Origin: JAPWJZ01 sp965279315
GTDB lineage: Bacteria > Pseudomonadota > Alphaproteobacteria > Micavibrionales > UBA2020
Direction of reading: 5' to 3'
NCBI GenBank assembly: GCA_965279315.1
Contig: OZ257145.1
Coordinates: forward strand, 434,001 to 498,000
Length of the DNA: 64,000 bases
This document shows positions 51,189 to 60,510 of this stretch, piece by piece. A program made the position numbers and the translations under genes. The stretch's first letter is position 1; each line of letters opens with the position of its first letter. The notes under the pieces were generated by a model. It was given only the letters and a program-made list of their open reading frames with translations. It did not search any database and was not told the origin of the DNA.

Positions 51189-53572
51189 ACAAAAAAAACG
51201 ACAACGGAAACAACAAGAACAATAATCCCACCCATCCCGGCAAGCGCCGCGGGCCCGATACAAAAAGCCGGAGGCCGAAAAACCCGATGATGGGTGACGC
51301 CTCCGGCCTTCCTTCCAAGGAACAGCTGCAAAAAGTGCTGTCGGAAAGCGACGGCCCCCTTAACAAGCGGGAACTGGCGCGAATCCTGAATTTAAAGGGC
51401 CAGGACCGCATGCATCTGCGCCGCATGCTGAAGGACCTGACAGATGACGGCGGCCTTGAAAAGGACAACCGCCGCGCCTACCGTCCCGCCAATGCGCTCC
51501 CCGACCGCCTGCTGATTGAAATCACCGAGATCGACGGCGACGGCGAATTGCGCGCGAAGCCTGCCGACTGGCCGGGACCTGCAGCGCCGCCCCCCATTTA
51601 TGTGATGGATGTGAAGCGGGAAGGCGGCGATTACAAGCCGGGCGACCGGCTGCTGGCGCGTATCCGCCGCACGAACGAGACCGAATACGAGGCACGCGTC
51701 ATCAAGACGCTGGAAAAGGAAGACAACACCCAGGTCGTCGGCACGTTCAAGGCGTATAAGGACGGCGGGCATGTCTACCCGACCGACAAGAAGAACAAGG
51801 AAGAATATTTTATCCCCGCAGAACATCGCGGAGATTATCAGGACGGCGACCTTGTGATAGCAGAACCGCTGGTCGGCCCGAACCCGTTCGGACGTTCAAA
51901 GAACCCCGCGAAGATCGTGCAGTTCCTCGGCCACAAGGACGATGTACGCCTGATCAGCCTGATCGCCATCCATTCGCATGGCATCCCGACCGTGTTTACC
52001 AGGAAAACATTGGAAGAGGCCGCGAAGCTGAAAGAACCGACGCTGGAGGAAGGGCGCACCGACCTGCGCCATATCCCGCTCGTCACCATCGACGGCAGCG
52101 ATGCCCGCGATTTCGACGACGCCGTGTTTGCCGAGCCCGATCCCGATCATCCGGGCGGCTGGCACCTGATCGTCGCCATTGCCGACGTGTCCTATTACGT
52201 GCGCCCCGGATCATCGCTCGACAAGGATGCGTATGAGCGCGGCAACTCGACCTACTTCGCCGACCGCGTTGTGCCGATGCTGCCGGAAGAGCTGTCGAAC
52301 GACCTGTGTTCCCTGCGCCCGCATGTCAACCGCGCCTGTTTGGCCGTACATATGCGCATTGATTCAAACGCACGCCTGACCAGCTGGAAATTCGTGCGGG
52401 GCTTGATGAAATCTGCGGCGCGCCTGACCTATGAACAGGTGCAGGCCGCCCATGACGGAAATCCGGACGACACCACCGGCCCGTTGATGGACAAGGTGAT
52501 CAAGCCGCTCTACCAGGCCTACAGCCTGCTGAAGCACGCGCGCGAAGAACGCGGCGCGCTGGAGCTGGATTTGCCGGAGCGCAAGGCATTGATTGATGCG
52601 AAAGGCTTCCTGACCGCTGTCGTGCCGCGCGAGCGCGTGGCCGCGCACCAGCTGATCGAGGAGTTCATGATCCTTGCGAACGTGGCGGCAGCGGAGGCGC
52701 TCGAGAAAAAAGACGCGCCTTGCGTCTACCGCGTCCACGACCGCCCTGCCTATGACAGGCTGGAGGCGACGCGCGAATTCCTGAAGGAGCTTGGTTATTC
52801 GCTGCCCAAATCCGACCAGCTGCAGCCGAAGGCGCTGAACCACATCCTGAAGCTGTCGGCGGAAAAAGAAGACAAGACGCTCGTCCATATGATGCTGCTG
52901 CGCACGCAAAGCGCGGCGGTATACAGCCCCGACAACCTCGGCCATTTTGGCCTGGCGCTGGAGCGTTACGCACACTTCACATCGCCCATCCGCCGTTACG
53001 CGGACCTGCTTGTCCACCGCTCGCTGGTCCGTGCTTACGGTTTCGGCGCTGGCGGCATGACGGATGACGAAGCCGGCGACCTGCATGCGGCGGCGGAGCA
53101 TATCTCGCTGACCGAACGCCGGTCGATGGTGGCGGAGCGCGACGTGATGGACCGCTTCACCGCGCAGTTCCTGTCGAAAAACATCGGCAAGGAATTCAAG
53201 GGCCGCGTCAACAGCGTGACCCATTTCGGCATTTTCGTGCAGCTGGATGAAACCGGCGCGGACGGCATCGTGCCGATGAGCCACCTGCCCCGCGATTTCT
53301 ATGTGCATGACGAAAAACGCCACGCGCTGGTCGGCAAGAACACCGGCCGCAGTTTCCGCCTCACCGATCCCGTGATCGTGCGGCTGATCGAGGCGGATCC
53401 CTTGCGCGGATCGACGGTATTCGAAGTCATCGACGGCGGCGAAACAGGCGGCACCAGCAGCCGCCCCGCACATGGCCGCAACCGTGGCCAGAATTTCAGG
53501 AAAGATGAAAAACGCAGAGACGGCGGAAGCCGTGGCGGGAAAAAGGGCGGCGGCAAGAAACGCCGTCGCTGA
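51185..53572 (+). CDS. rnr: Ribonuclease R (RNB family 3'-5' exoribonuclease)
   Basis: About 795 aa. After a Lys/Asn-rich N-terminus come a winged-helix region (PLNKRELARILNLKGQDRM), cold-shock-like domains, the RNB catalytic core with DGSDARDFDDAVFAEPD and YFADRVVPMLPEELSNDLCS, and an S1 domain (FKGRVNSVTHFGIFVQLDE). The Lys-rich C-terminal tail is typical of RNase R. It degrades structured RNA. The proposed start is a TTG whose last bases overlap the topA TGA (TTGA); the frame extends back inside topA, and an ATG pair near 51287 is an alternative. Eight A follow the second codon. Confidence 0.92.
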   Translation: MNKKNDNGNNKNNNPTHPGKRRGPDTKSRRPKNPMMGDASGLPSKEQLQKVLSESDGPLNKRELARILNLKGQDRMHLRRMLKDLTDDGGLEKDNRRAYRPANALPDRLLIEITEIDGDGELRAKPADWPGPAAPPPIYVMDVKREGGDYKPGDRLLARIRRTNETEYEARVIKTLEKEDNTQVVGTFKAYKDGGHVYPTDKKNKEEYFIPAEHRGDYQDGDLVIAEPLVGPNPFGRSKNPAKIVQFLGHKDDVRLISLIAIHSHGIPTVFTRKTLEEAAKLKEPTLEEGRTDLRHIPLVTIDGSDARDFDDAVFAEPDPDHPGGWHLIVAIADVSYYVRPGSSLDKDAYERGNSTYFADRVVPMLPEELSNDLCSLRPHVNRACLAVHMRIDSNARLTSWKFVRGLMKSAARLTYEQVQAAHDGNPDDTTGPLMDKVIKPLYQAYSLLKHAREERGALELDLPERKALIDAKGFLTAVVPRERVAAHQLIEEFMILANVAAAEALEKKDAPCVYRVHDRPAYDRLEATREFLKELGYSLPKSDQLQPKALNHILKLSAEKEDKTLVHMMLLRTQSAAVYSPDNLGHFGLALERYAHFTSPIRRYADLLVHRSLVRAYGFGAGGMTDDEAGDLHAAAEHISLTERRSMVAERDVMDRFTAQFLSKNIGKEFKGRVNSVTHFGIFVQLDETGADGIVPMSHLPRDFYVHDEKRHALVGKNTGRSFRLTDPVIVRLIEADPLRGSTVFEVIDGGETGGTSSRPAHGRNRGQNFRKDEKRRDGGSRGGKKGGGKKRRR

Positions 53573-53599
53573 TTTTTCCGGGCGATTCTTCCTTGGCGA

Positions 53600-54775
53600 T
53601 TATTCCTTAATGGGAGCCGTTTCGGCGAGCGCGACAGCAGGCGGCGCCTGCAGCGTCGCCATGACCGCTTCCGGGTGATCCGCCGCCGTCACGCGGTTGC
53701 GGCCCGTTTTCTTGGATTTGTACAAGGCCTCGTCCGCGCGCTCGATCACGCGTGAAATGCTTTCGGCAGGCAGGTATTCGGCAACGCCCATCGACAGCGT
53801 GATGCGGCCGAGGTTTTCGTTGCTGGTCTTGTTGACGACTTCCTTGCTCTCGACCGATCTGCGCAGCATCTCGCCCACCTTCATGCCGGCCGATAGCGGC
53901 GTTTCGGGCAGCAGCACCGCGAATTCCTCGCCGCCGTAGCGCGAGACCATGTCGCGGCCCTTGACGTTGTCGACCAGCGTGCGCGCCACCAGTTTCAACA
54001 CCTGGTCGCCGACCTGGTGGCCATAGCTGTCGTTAAATTTCTTGAAGAAGTCGATGTCGATCATGATGAGCGTCATCGGCGTGCCGTTGGCGGTCGCCTC
54101 CTCGATCATGTCGAGGATGTTCTTGTCGAAGGCCTTGCGGTTGGCAACGCCCGTCAGGCCATCGGTCAGCGCCTCGCGCTTGACGTTGTCGAGGTTTTTC
54201 TTGAGCTCGCTCACCTGCTCCGACGATGTCTCCAGCTTGTTTTCAAGTTCCTGGTTTTTCTCCACCATGACCTTGGTTTCCTGCAGGATGCCGCTCACCA
54301 CGGCGCCCAGATCCTCGATGCTGCGCGCTTCCTTGATCTGCGTGCTGACATCACCGAGGTTTTCGCCGTATTCGGTCGTGGCCGTCTGCACCGATCCCAG
54401 CATGGTCGCAAGTTCGGTGATCGCCTGCTGCACCTGGTCGCTGACCTTGCGCACTGCCTCGTCGCGCGCGCCGGGGCCGAGGAAGCGTTTGTAAATCTTG
54501 TGGCAGGTGTTTTCGTCAAAGGCGCCTGTATAGCTGTCGATCGCGCGCACGATTTCGGGGTCGCCTTCAAAATAGCGGTACCAAAGCTCATACAGCGGCG
54601 GGATCGGCTTCAGGTTCAGGGATTCAAGCTTCTCCAGCGCGGCAATGGCGATGCCTTGCGCGCGCTCCAGGCTGTCTGGCGGCGTCGGCGCTTTTTGCGG
54701 CGTATCTTTTTTGCTGTCGGATTTGGTCGCCAAAGTGAGAATTGCCCTTGAGGTGTAGCCGGTATCGACTCTCAT
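53600..54775 (-). CDS. GGDEF-domain diguanylate cyclase
   Basis: The 391-aa soluble protein has a helical N-terminal region (residues about 40-200, ELWYRYFEGDPEIVRAIDSY, ELENKLETSSEQVSELKKNL) ending in a coiled coil. The GGDEF domain follows, with DGLTGVANRKAFD, MIDIDFFKKFNDSYGHQVGD and the active site SRYGGEEFAVLLPE. It should make cyclic di-GMP. The inhibitory I-site normally reads RxxD just before; here it is KGRD, so feedback inhibition may be weakened. The N-terminal half resembles PopA/PleD-unrelated sensing modules I cannot name. Monocistronic. Confidence 0.9.
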   Translation of the reverse strand: MRVDTGYTSRAILTLATKSDSKKDTPQKAPTPPDSLERAQGIAIAALEKLESLNLKPIPPLYELWYRYFEGDPEIVRAIDSYTGAFDENTCHKIYKRFLGPGARDEAVRKVSDQVQQAITELATMLGSVQTATTEYGENLGDVSTQIKEARSIEDLGAVVSGILQETKVMVEKNQELENKLETSSEQVSELKKNLDNVKREALTDGLTGVANRKAFDKNILDMIEEATANGTPMTLIMIDIDFFKKFNDSYGHQVGDQVLKLVARTLVDNVKGRDMVSRYGGEEFAVLLPETPLSAGMKVGEMLRRSVESKEVVNKTSNENLGRITLSMGVAEYLPAESISRVIERADEALYKSKKTGRNRVTAADHPEAVMATLQAPPAVALAETAPIKE

Positions 54776-54844
54776 TCTAAACTTAAAATAGCGAAGAAAA
54801 GCTTTATTTTCCGCGCTAAAGCACGGGCGTTCCGGAAAACACCC

Positions 54845-55426
54845 TTAAAGCTTGTCGCTTGCAACCCCGGGCAGCGCCAACTGCTCCGCGAGCGCGCCGC
54901 CGACATCTTCGGGCGATTCCACAACGCGGAATAGCCCGCGATGCCAGCCTTGCGAAAATCCCTTTTCAATCATATGGTCGATAGTGGTCAAAAGAGGGTC
55001 ATAAAAGCCGGAAATATTCACAAAAACGACGGGTTTTGTATGCAATCCGCAATATTTCCACGTCAAAACCTCGAAAGCCTCGTCCAGCGTGCCGAATCCG
55101 CCGGGTAAAATGACAAAACCGTCTGATTTCTCGACCATCATGCGTTTTCGGGTGTGAAAACTGTCCACAATATGCATTTCGGTGACATCTTTGTTCAGGA
55201 TTTCCTTTTCCTGCACATGGTCGGGGATGATCCCCACCACCTGTCCGCCGCCGTCAAAGCAGGCCTTGGCGACAAGCCCCATCAGCCCCGCCTTGCCGCC
55301 GCCATAGACAAGGCGGATGCCGGCATGGGCCAGCAGCCCGCCCAGCTTGGCGGCTGCTTCCTTGAACACAGGATCGATATTCTCGGCCGTGCCGCAATAG
55401 ACGGAAACTGATTTGATTTGTCCCAT
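54845..55426 (-). CDS. LOG-family protein (nucleotide 5'-monophosphate phosphoribohydrolase)
   Basis: The 193-aa protein has the diagnostic PGGFGTLDEAFEVLTW motif near residue 110, RLVYGGGKAGLMGLVAKAC near 45 and TRKRMMVEKSDGFVILPGG. LOG-family enzymes cleave AMP or cytokinin nucleotides to the base plus ribose 5-phosphate. The start begins MGQIKSVSVYCG, as in the family. It is divergent from psd with a gap of about 150 bp. Confidence 0.92.
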   Translation of the reverse strand: MGQIKSVSVYCGTAENIDPVFKEAAAKLGGLLAHAGIRLVYGGGKAGLMGLVAKACFDGGGQVVGIIPDHVQEKEILNKDVTEMHIVDSFHTRKRMMVEKSDGFVILPGGFGTLDEAFEVLTWKYCGLHTKPVVFVNISGFYDPLLTTIDHMIEKGFSQGWHRGLFRVVESPEDVGGALAEQLALPGVASDKL

Positions 55427-55574
55427 GTTGGGTACGATAGAAAAAATCGGGGTGCGCTGTCCAGCGTGCTGCCGGTTACCGGTGTGTTATGTGAATTAAA
55501 TAATACTTGTTTCCAAATCATTCCACAGCACAATACGCGCCTGTCGCCCGCTCTCGGGCAAGCATCTATAAGGA

Positions 55575-56345
55575 ATGAAAATGAGCGACCTGCTGCCCCT
55601 GATCAAAAAAGTCCTGTTCGTGCCGATCCATCCGGCAGGTTATCCGTTTATCGGGATTTTCGCCGTCGTGTCGCTGCTCCTCGCGATGGTCTGGGCACCG
55701 TTCGGCTTCATCGGCCTCGTGCTGACATTGTGGTGCGTTTATTTCTTCCGCAACCCGTTGCGCTACACCCCCGTGCGCGAAGGCCTGATCGTCAGCCCCG
55801 GCGACGGCATCGTGAGCCTCATTCAGGACGTCGCGCTGCCGCCGGAACTGGACGACATGAAATCGCAAGCAGGACAGGCGAGCGGCGACGCGCTGCTGGA
55901 CGCCGCCACCACCACGCGCGTGAGCGTGTTCCTGAACGTGTTCGACGTGCATGTGAACCGTTCACCCGCTGACGGCGAAGTGCGCAAGGTTGTCTATCAC
56001 CCGGGAAAATTCCTCTCCGCCGACCTCGACAAGGCAAGCCTCGAGAACGAACGCTCGACCGTACTGCTGAAAATGAAGGATTACCCGTCGTCGATCGTCT
56101 TCGTGCAGATTGCAGGATTTGTTGCGCGCCGCATCATCAACAAGTCGGTCGCGGGCCAGCAGATGCGCGCAGGCGACATCTATGGCCTGATCCGCTTCGG
56201 CAGCCGCGTCGACATTTACCTGCCGCCCGGCGTGCAGCCGCTCGTCAGCGTCGGCCAGCGCATGGTTGGCGGCGAAAGCGTGATCGCCGACGTGCATGCG
56301 AAAGAGACGCCGCGCATAGCGGAATGCCGCAACCCCGCCGCATAA
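55575..56345 (+). CDS. psd: Phosphatidylserine decarboxylase proenzyme
   Basis: The 256-aa proenzyme has N-terminal membrane helices (GIFAVVSLLLAMVWAPFGFI), then FRNPLRYTPVREGLIVSPGD, VFLNVFDVHVNRSPADGEV, and the self-cleavage site LIRFGSRVDIYLP, where the Gly-Ser bond breaks to form the pyruvoyl group. It is the shorter Psd type found in alphaproteobacteria. It converts phosphatidylserine to phosphatidylethanolamine. pssA follows after 11 bp, so the two steps are co-transcribed. Confidence 0.96.
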   Translation: MKMSDLLPLIKKVLFVPIHPAGYPFIGIFAVVSLLLAMVWAPFGFIGLVLTLWCVYFFRNPLRYTPVREGLIVSPGDGIVSLIQDVALPPELDDMKSQAGQASGDALLDAATTTRVSVFLNVFDVHVNRSPADGEVRKVVYHPGKFLSADLDKASLENERSTVLLKMKDYPSSIVFVQIAGFVARRIINKSVAGQQMRAGDIYGLIRFGSRVDIYLPPGVQPLVSVGQRMVGGESVIADVHAKETPRIAECRNPAA

Positions 56346-56356
56346 AGGCCTGAACC

Positions 56357-57175
56357 ATGGAAAAGCACGCCCGCCCCAAGAAACTGCCGCTGCACAAAAT
56401 GATCCCGAACATCCTGACGCTGGCCGCGATGGGCTGCGGCATGACGTCGATCAAGTTTGCGATTGCGGAGAAGTGGGAGATGGCGGTGCTGGCGATCGTG
56501 GTCGCGGCCTTCATGGATGCCTTCGACGGCGCCGCCGCGCGCCTGTTGAAGGCGCAGAGCAAGCTGGGCGCCGAGCTCGACAGTTTTTCCGATTTCGTGA
56601 ATTTCGGCGTGGCGCCCGCGATCATCGTTTACCTGTGGACGCTCGACAACCTGCCGCGCTGGGGCTGGCCGGTCGCGCTGGTATTTGCGATGTCGGTTGC
56701 GCTGCGCCTGGCGAAATTCAACATACTGTCGGATGACAAGGACCCGAATGACCCGCTGAACAGGTATTTCATCGGCGTGCCGTCGCCGCTGGGCGCCGGT
56801 CTTGCGATCCTGCCGATGATCATCGGTTTCCTGGCCGACAAGCGGAATGATTTTGAATCCGCCGGCCTGCAGTATTTGCGCGATCCGCAGCTGATCGGTC
56901 TGTGGCTGCTGATTGTCGCGGGCATGATGGTCAGCAATTTCCCGACGCTCTCGAGCAAGCAGATCCGCATTCCCGTTCGCATGAAAATGCCCGTGCTGGC
57001 ATTCTGCGGCGTGTATATCGCGCTCCTGATCAATGAGCCGTGGCCGACGCTGGCGGCGATGGCGGTCGTGTACCTCCTGTCGCTGCCCTTCGGCATCGTG
57101 CATTACAACCGCAAGGCCCGTTCCGCCGCAAAGGGCGAAAAAGACCACGACCATGACGATGGTGACGACGATTGA
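56357..57175 (+). CDS. pssA: CDP-diacylglycerol-serine O-phosphatidyltransferase
   Basis: The 272-aa membrane protein has the CDP-alcohol phosphatidyltransferase motif: DAFDGAAARLLKAQSKLGAE continuing LDSFSDFVNFGVAP (D-G-x2-A-R-x8-G-x3-D-x3-D). Six or more membrane helices follow. The C-terminus is a His/Asp-rich tail (KDHDHDDGDDD), perhaps metal-binding. It makes phosphatidylserine from CDP-diacylglycerol and serine, supplying Psd upstream in the operon. Confidence 0.95.
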   Translation: MEKHARPKKLPLHKMIPNILTLAAMGCGMTSIKFAIAEKWEMAVLAIVVAAFMDAFDGAAARLLKAQSKLGAELDSFSDFVNFGVAPAIIVYLWTLDNLPRWGWPVALVFAMSVALRLAKFNILSDDKDPNDPLNRYFIGVPSPLGAGLAILPMIIGFLADKRNDFESAGLQYLRDPQLIGLWLLIVAGMMVSNFPTLSSKQIRIPVRMKMPVLAFCGVYIALLINEPWPTLAAMAVVYLLSLPFGIVHYNRKARSAAKGEKDHDHDDGDDD

Positions 57176-57184
57176 TCGCTGGAA

Positions 57185-57934
57185 TTAAGACGGCTGGCCC
57201 GGCTGGCCGGGGCCGTTTTGCGGCGCGGCTGCCGACACCAGCGGTTTCAGTTTCGCTTTTGTCTGCGTGCTGCCCTGCGCCATCACCTGGTTTTGCAAAC
57301 CGGTATCCAGCGTCTTGAACTTGTCCTTGAACTGGTCCATGTCGGACAGCGTGCCGGAGATGATCGCATCCGTATGCGGCTTTTCTTTTTCCGCCTGCAC
57401 GGAGGTATGCGCTTCGTAAATCGTGCCAAGGCCGAAACCGCGCAGCAGCGATTTATCCTGCTTCAGCAGCGTAGGCAAATGCGCCATCGACATTTTCAGC
57501 AGGTTCAATTCTTCGACGAAATCGCGGCTGTTCGCTTCGGAGCCGTTTTTCATGCCCTTGCGCTTGCCGGCCCATGCCGCATTCACGACGGCGTATTTCG
57601 ACTTGATCACGTTGCGGTCCAGCTTATGGCCCATCGCATCGGTCGTGGACAGCATCTGCTGCAAAGTCTGCGTGCCTTTTTTGCGGCGCGAGCCGCCGCC
57701 TGCGAACATGGAGCCGGAGGACGGCGCTTCCTCTTTCGGTTGGTCGCCCTGCACGCTGTTCATCGCGCCCAGAAAATCGTTGCTGCGTTCCGCGCCTTTC
57801 ATCATCGTCATGGCGCTCGTGAAGCTGCTCATGTTGTGCTTGACCGCGCCGTCGATCGCGCCATTGATGGCTGCGTCTTTCTGCGTCAGGTCTTCGGGTT
57901 TGGTTTGCTGGTTGCCAACGCCTAAGTCAGACAT
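57185..57934 (-). CDS. Hypothetical soluble protein, 249 aa
   Basis: I do not recognise this protein. Residues about 30-80 and 100-190 are predicted helical (GAVKHNMSSFTSAMTMMKGA, VEELNLLKMSMAHLPTLL), separated by a basic Gly/Ser linker (FAGGGSRRKKGTQ). The C-terminus is Pro/Gly/Gln-rich (PQNGPGQPGQPS). There is no signal peptide or membrane helix. The ATG at 57934 gives MSDLGVGNQQ; a start five codons upstream is possible. It is convergent with pssA, 9 bp apart. Confidence 0.62.
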   Translation of the reverse strand: MSDLGVGNQQTKPEDLTQKDAAINGAIDGAVKHNMSSFTSAMTMMKGAERSNDFLGAMNSVQGDQPKEEAPSSGSMFAGGGSRRKKGTQTLQQMLSTTDAMGHKLDRNVIKSKYAVVNAAWAGKRKGMKNGSEANSRDFVEELNLLKMSMAHLPTLLKQDKSLLRGFGLGTIYEAHTSVQAEKEKPHTDAIISGTLSDMDQFKDKFKTLDTGLQNQVMAQGSTQTKAKLKPLVSAAAPQNGPGQPGQPS

Positions 57935-58150
57935 GATCTTTTCCTTCATTAAGCCGTTAAAATCTAAGGCCTTTTGTCTCTATTTCAGTGTAGCACCAAT
58001 ATACTGCAGATTGCTTAATTTATGACTAATAAACCCGTTAACCCATTGACTGAACAACAGTAATTTAATGGTCATAACGCACCCAAAACCGCGTGGTGTA
58101 CCGCGAATCCGTTCAAAAAACGATTCTTATAGATATATGGTTCCGGCAGG

Positions 58151-58750
58151 TTACAGCTTGGGCGCGGCGGATGGTTTCTTGAGCGCGTTCGGGTGCATGC
58201 GCAGGAACTGCTCGCCATCCTCATGCCCCTGCCCCAGTGCCTTTTCAAGGCGGAGCAGTGAATTGAACTGGCGTTCGCGCGCATAGCGGAAACGCCCCAG
58301 CTCCATCAGCAGCTGCAGCGGAATTTTGCCGAGCGACATCAGCGCGGCAACCGTCGTCCTGGTGGCCGGCTGTTTCGGCGCGGCGGCGAACTTGCTTTGC
58401 GCGGCGGGCGTGGCGTCATTCGCCGCAACCTTCATGCTGCGGCGTTTATCCATGTATGTTTGCGGCATCAGCGATTGCGCCATGCCGCCCTGCTTGCCGA
58501 GCGAAACCGTGGGCTGGCCGGGGAAGAACGAAGATGCCATGCGCGCGCCCGCGAATTTCGATTTCGCGTTGCGGCCGGCGGGGGCCATGAAGGATGAAAC
58601 GGTTGCGGCGGGCGTTGCCGCATTCACGCGCGGCGACGGCGCGGCGCTGTTCACATCGTCTTCGATGTCGTGCTCAAGATCATGCTCCAGCTGGTCGAGG
58701 TCGCTGAGCGTGGTTTCTTCTTCGATCTTGCCGAGGCGGTTGAGTTGCAT
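58151..58750 (-). CDS. Hypothetical protein, 199 aa, low-complexity middle
   Basis: The protein has an acidic helical N-terminus (EETTLSDLDQLEHDLEHDIE), an Ala/Pro/Ser-rich flexible middle (APSPRVNAATPAATVSSF), and a helical C-terminal third (ALMSLGKIPLQLLMELGRFR, RQFNSLLRLEKALGQGHED). I recognise no family. The layout (acidic helix, disordered linker, helix) is that of an adaptor-like protein, but this is only a shape argument. It lies between the 249-aa unknown gene and yifB, both on the same strand. Confidence 0.6.
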   Translation of the reverse strand: MQLNRLGKIEEETTLSDLDQLEHDLEHDIEDDVNSAAPSPRVNAATPAATVSSFMAPAGRNAKSKFAGARMASSFFPGQPTVSLGKQGGMAQSLMPQTYMDKRRSMKVAANDATPAAQSKFAAAPKQPATRTTVAALMSLGKIPLQLLMELGRFRYARERQFNSLLRLEKALGQGHEDGEQFLRMHPNALKKPSAAPKL

Positions 58751-58820
58751 AGCCTTCTCCGGAAGGGTGAACAGGAGAGACAGTCTATCGCCGCTTTCGG
58801 AAAACGGGAAGCAGAATCGG

Positions 58821-60353
58821 TTATGCGGCGCGGGAGGTATCCTGCCGTAACCGGCGATAGCTTAAAGCCTCTGCGATATGTGTCGCATGTATCTGTTCCG
58901 CCAGCGAAAGATCGGCAATCGTGCGCGCCACGCGCAGCACGCGGTGATAGCCGCGCGCGGAAAGCTTCATTTTCTCGGCGGCTTCGGTCAGCAGCTTTTG
59001 AGCGGGCGCATCCAGCGGCGCGATACGCGTCAATATATCGCCATCCGCATCGGCATTGGTCAGCAGATGCGCAGGCGCGCCCATGTCGCGCAACCGGTCG
59101 GTTTGTATTTGGCGCGCGCGATCCACGCGCAAGGCAACCGTTGCCGAATTTTCACGCGGCGGCGGCAATGACAGATCGGACGCCTTCACGGCAGGCACAT
59201 CGATATGGATGTCGATGCGGTCGAACACCGGCCCCGAAATTTTTGCCTGGTAATCGGCCACGCATTTCGGCGCCTTGCCGCAGGCAAAGGCAGGATCGGC
59301 GACATGGCCGCAGCGGCACGGGTTCATGGCGGCCACCAATTGGAATTTGGCAGGGAAGGTCACATGGTAATTCGCGCGGCTGACCAGCGCGCGGCGGGTT
59401 TCCAAAGGCTGGCGCAATGCCTCCAAAGCCTGGCGCTGGAATTCGGGCAATTCGTCGAGAAACAACACGCCGTGATGGGCGAGCGAAATTTCACCGGGCT
59501 TCGCACGGATGCCGCCGCCGATGATCGCGGGCGTCGATGCCGTATGGTGCGGGTCGCGGAAGGGGCGCGTCTGGATCAGTCGCCCGCCCTCCAGCTGCCC
59601 TGCGATCGAATGGATCATCGACACTTCCAGCGCCTCGGTCGGCGTCAGCGGCGGCAGGATGCCGGGCAACCGCGCCGCCAGCATGGATTTGCCCGAGCCG
59701 GGCGGGCCCATCATCAAAAGGTTGTGGCCGCCAGCCGCCGCGATTTCCAGCGCGCGCTTCGCGCTTTCCTGACCCTTCACATCGGCGAGATCAAGGCGTT
59801 GCGTATTGTCATTCGCCATCACCGCCTGCGGGCGCGTCAGCACTTGCGTGCCTTTCATGTGGTTCAGCAGCGCGACGAGGTTTGCGGGCGCGAGAACTTC
59901 GAGGTCGCCCGCCCAGACCGCTTCGCCGCCGCAGGCCTCGGGGCAGATCATGCCGCGTTCATTGGCGGAAGCCGAAATCGCGGCGGGCAGCACGCCTGCA
60001 ACCGCGCGGATCGAACCATCCAGCGACAATTCGCCCAGCACCGTGTAATGCGATAATTCCTCGCCGGGGAAAACGCCCATGGCGGCAAGGACACCCAATG
60101 CAATCGGCAAATCGAAATGGCTGCCCTCTTTCAGCACATCGGCGGGGGCAAGGTTGACGGTCACGCGTTTCGCGGGGATCGACAAACCGATGGCATGGAT
60201 GGCGGCGCGCACACGCTCGCGGCTTTCGCCGACCGCTTTATCCGGCAACCCGACGATATTGAATTGCGGCAGGCCGGGCGATATCTGCACCTCGACATCG
60301 ATGTCGAGGACTTCCACGCCCTGAAAGGCGACTGTGCCGACGCGCTGAACCAC
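58821..60353 (-). CDS. comM: YifB/ComM-family Mg-chelatase-like AAA+ ATPase
   Basis: The 510-aa protein has the N-terminal ChlI-like domain (VGTVAFQGVEVLDIDVEVQI, FNIVGLPDKAVGESRERVRA), Walker A LMMGPPGSGKSMLAARLPGI near residue 220, Walker B VLFLDELPEFQRQALEALRQ and a zinc-type Cys segment NPCRCGHVADPAFACG. The C-terminus is the Mg-chelatase-like helical domain. ComM is a branch-migration helicase in natural transformation and repair. dprA is also in this window, but not adjacent. Start at 60353 is the family N-terminus. Confidence 0.94.
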   Translation of the reverse strand: MVQRVGTVAFQGVEVLDIDVEVQISPGLPQFNIVGLPDKAVGESRERVRAAIHAIGLSIPAKRVTVNLAPADVLKEGSHFDLPIALGVLAAMGVFPGEELSHYTVLGELSLDGSIRAVAGVLPAAISASANERGMICPEACGGEAVWAGDLEVLAPANLVALLNHMKGTQVLTRPQAVMANDNTQRLDLADVKGQESAKRALEIAAAGGHNLLMMGPPGSGKSMLAARLPGILPPLTPTEALEVSMIHSIAGQLEGGRLIQTRPFRDPHHTASTPAIIGGGIRAKPGEISLAHHGVLFLDELPEFQRQALEALRQPLETRRALVSRANYHVTFPAKFQLVAAMNPCRCGHVADPAFACGKAPKCVADYQAKISGPVFDRIDIHIDVPAVKASDLSLPPPRENSATVALRVDRARQIQTDRLRDMGAPAHLLTNADADGDILTRIAPLDAPAQKLLTEAAEKMKLSARGYHRVLRVARTIADLSLAEQIHATHIAEALSYRRLRQDTSRAA

Positions 60354-60510
60354 GAGAATCCTCTAACTTTCCGAAATCTGATTCTTTGTACCCTAAATGT
60401 TCTGAATGGTAAAGGCTCAGGGCGCAAAGGTTCACATAATATATTGAGATGTAACCGCAAGACGCTTGTTGGCGAATAGCTATACTGGACACCTTGAAGG
60501 AGATTCCCCC

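Noticed and set aside
52364..53473. Minus-strand frame of 369 codons opposite rnr
   Set aside because: The RNB and S1 motifs are on the plus strand; the antisense frame has no start signal or domain.
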